A DNA stretch of 64,000 nt. It comes from Ichthyophis bannanicus. Taxonomy: Eukaryota; Chordata; Amphibia; Gymnophiona; Ichthyophiidae. Shown piece by piece: positions 62,325 through 64,000 of the stretch. The translations under genes were made by a program, and so were the position numbers. Location of the stretch: the NCBI GenBank assembly GCA_033557465.1, contig CM066033.1, forward strand, positions 709,313,637 through 709,377,636. The letters run 5' to 3'. Positions within the stretch are counted from its first letter, which is position 1. Every line of letters begins with the position of its first letter. The notes beneath the pieces were generated by a model. That model had not been told where the DNA came from. It did no database searches and was given only the letters and a program-made list of their open reading frames with translations.

Positions 62325-64000
62325 TTTATTTTATTTATTTATTTACAATTTCTTCTATACCGCACTATTCAGCATCAGCGCGGTTTACATAGGACATAAC
62401 AATCAGACAGGGTACATAAGTCTGAGTTTACAATTAACAGGGGAACTAACTTGGATAACAAAAGTAACTATTTACACAACGGTGTCATATAAAGACATAG
62501 CAAGAGGGTGATTTAATGGTCAGGGACTCTTTGCATGGTGTGGTCACCTGGCTGATAGGGTGTGGTGGCACAGTTGTACGTATTTGAATGGGGATGAGAT
62601 TCACTGCTCTCTGGGAAGTATTTGAGGAAAAGGAAGTGTTTAAGGGCCTTCCTAAACTGGGTTAGGTTAGTGATTGCCCTGATGTTTGATGGTAATGAGT
62701 TCCAGAATCTTGGGGCGCAGAGTCTGAAGGCCCTGTTTGCAGTTGTCGAGGTGCATCTTGTTAATTCTCTCGGCACATCCAGCATATTTATCGCTGTGAA
62801 TCTTCTTGGTCTATTAGGAGCTGTTGTTTGGATAAGGTCAGATATTGAAGATGAAGAGAGCTTATTTACTGCTTTGAATGTCAGCAGCACAGTTTTGAAG
62901 AAAATCCTGGCTTGTAGAGGGAGCCAGTGGAACTGCTTTAGAAGGGGCGTCACATGGTCTCTCTTAGATGAACCCAGGAGAACCCTGGCAGCACTATTCA
63001 TGGCAAGTTGCAAGGGGTTCAAAGTGGCTTGGGGGAGGCCTTGTAATATGGCGTTGGCATAATCAAAGTGTGGTATTATCAGAGCCTGGTAAATTGTCCG
63101 AAAATCTTCTGGTTCAAGCAAGGGGCGTAGATGTCTGAGTGAACGGATCTTGAAATAGATTGCTCTTACAGTATTAGCTATGTGTGCTTTCATATCAAGG
63201 TTTTGATCCAGTGTAACTCCCAGGTAACGAATTGTGGGTTTTGCTTGAAGATCAGCTTCTTTCACCTTCAAGTATTGGGGTGGGTTGAAATTCGAGTTCC
63301 TCGTAATGAAGAGCACCTCAGTTTTCTTATGCTGAATTTGAAGGTTTTGTGACAAGAGCCATTCAGATATGGCATTGAAGCAGTTGGTCAAAGGAGAGAG
63401 GTCAACTTGATCTATGGAGAATGGCATATAGAGCAGGACATCATCAGCATATACCATGCAACTGACATTGAAAGCTCGGATGTTGTTGCAGATGGGTTAC
63501 ATGTATATGTTGAACATCAATGCCGATAGGGAGGATCCTTGAGGAACTCCTTGACCTTGATGAAACGGTTCTGATGTTGTTCCGCCTGATCGTAAGTGCT
63601 GCTATCTACCAGACAAGTATGATCTGCACCAATCCAGTGCTGTTCCGCAGATGCCCTTCTCTTTTAGCCGTCCTAGGAGAAGCTCATGATTTACTGAGTC
63701 GAAGTCTGCTGCAATGTCTAGGAAAATGAGTGCAAAACTCTGACGGATGCTGTCAATGCCGGTGATTATATTATTGAAAAGGGTGGTAAGGAGTGTTTCC
63801 ACTCCATGTGACTCCCTGAATCCATGTTGGCATGGATCTAGTGGAGCAGCAGAGTCGATGTGGTCTTGTAACTGCCTTTGCACCTCTTTTTCAATTAACT
63901 TTGCAAGAAAAGGTATACTTGAAATGGGTCTGTAGGAGTCTACCTTCTGGGGGTCTAGTTTACTATTTTTTAGCAGAGGTCTGATCGACGTGTGTTTGAG
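62325..64000 (-). mobile_element. L2-like LINE ORF2, C-terminal part, running off the window
   Basis: The minus-strand frame 63457-62513 is open for 314 codons: MVYADDVLLYMPFSIDQV (YADD active site), IRYLGVTLDQNLDMKAHI, YQALIIPHFDYANAILQGLP, MNSAARVLLGSSKRDHVTPL, LKQFHWLPLQARIFFKTVLL, FRLCAPRFWNSLPSNIRAIT and KALKHFLFLKYF. The upstream RT part is in another frame (63883-63602): DPCQHGFRESHGVETLLTTL, LIFLDIAADFDSVNHELLLG and WCRSYLSGR, separated by a shift near 63500-63600 over the GVPQG block. The 3' end has AT-rich TTTATTTA repeats at 62325-62345. One of the better-preserved LINEs here, but not intact. Confidence 0.85.

Noticed and set aside
1..64000. Host gene exons, CRISPR arrays, rRNA, viral genomes
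   Set aside because: No frame outside the retroelements shows a recognisable host domain or exon structure; no regularly spaced repeats; no rRNA-like sequence.

Overview
The window reads as intergenic DNA from a large, transposon-packed vertebrate genome. I see no host protein-coding exon, rRNA, functional tRNA or CRISPR array. Almost all of it is retrotransposon sequence, dominated by DIRS-type (tyrosine-recombinase) elements of several families. Penelope-like, CR1-like, L2-like and RTE-like elements, tRNA-derived SINEs and a hAT-type MITE are also present. Abundant DIRS plus PLE plus L2/CR1 suggests an amphibian. A caecilian is my first guess and a salamander my second, but this is inference from repeat content only.

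Layout: 1-1075 is the 5' end of an L2-like LINE (minus). A Penelope-like element (plus, about 1180-12300) is split by a DIRS insertion at 1617-10841. That insertion is a chimera: a full-length element (A1, 1617-7264) fused to a second copy lacking its 3' third (A2, 7265-10841). An old DIRS of another family (B, 12925 to about 16990) carries a hAT MITE. From 17626 to about 51125 runs one 5'-truncated CR1-like LINE (plus), cut into five pieces by four separate DIRS insertions: C (17807-25704), D (25943-37675), E (37798-45099) and G (45719-51095). Nested inside them are a 1.24-kb near-perfect palindromic insertion and an L2 plus SINE pair in C, the best-preserved DIRS copy F (29161-34925) and a SINE in D, and an LTR-like repeat in E. 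Next come an RTE-like LINE 3' end (51597-52325), a solo B-family DIRS end, DIRS element H (53085-58745), a gene-free stretch, two DIRS 3'-end fragments (I1, I2), two CR1-like fragments, and an L2-like LINE running off the right edge.

DIRS logic: each autonomous copy encodes Gag (zinc-ribbon N-terminus), RT plus RNase H, and a tyrosine recombinase (YR), all on the minus strand. Each is bounded by inverted terminal repeats (TIRs), with an internal complementary region (ICR) just inside the 3' end whose sequence equals the joined complements of the two termini. This is the layout expected for replication through a circular DNA intermediate followed by YR-mediated integration without target duplication. 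The empty-site joins (for example the CR1 reading frame closing across C and E) agree with that.

Most notable observations: the termini and ICR of four divergent DIRS families keep a GTRAGT...YnCAG pattern like 5' and 3' splice sites. A 10-14 bp dyad in the TIRs changes its centre between families while staying palindromic. D is a large element with DIRS ends, no recognisable DIRS genes and a set of same-strand tRNA-like A/B-box modules. The palindrome in C has a 15-bp target duplication, a 34-bp one-sided tail and a hammerhead-like fold, pointing to a Penelope-like inverted insertion. The SINE shares its 3' end with the RTE LINE. Every DIRS copy lies in the same orientation.
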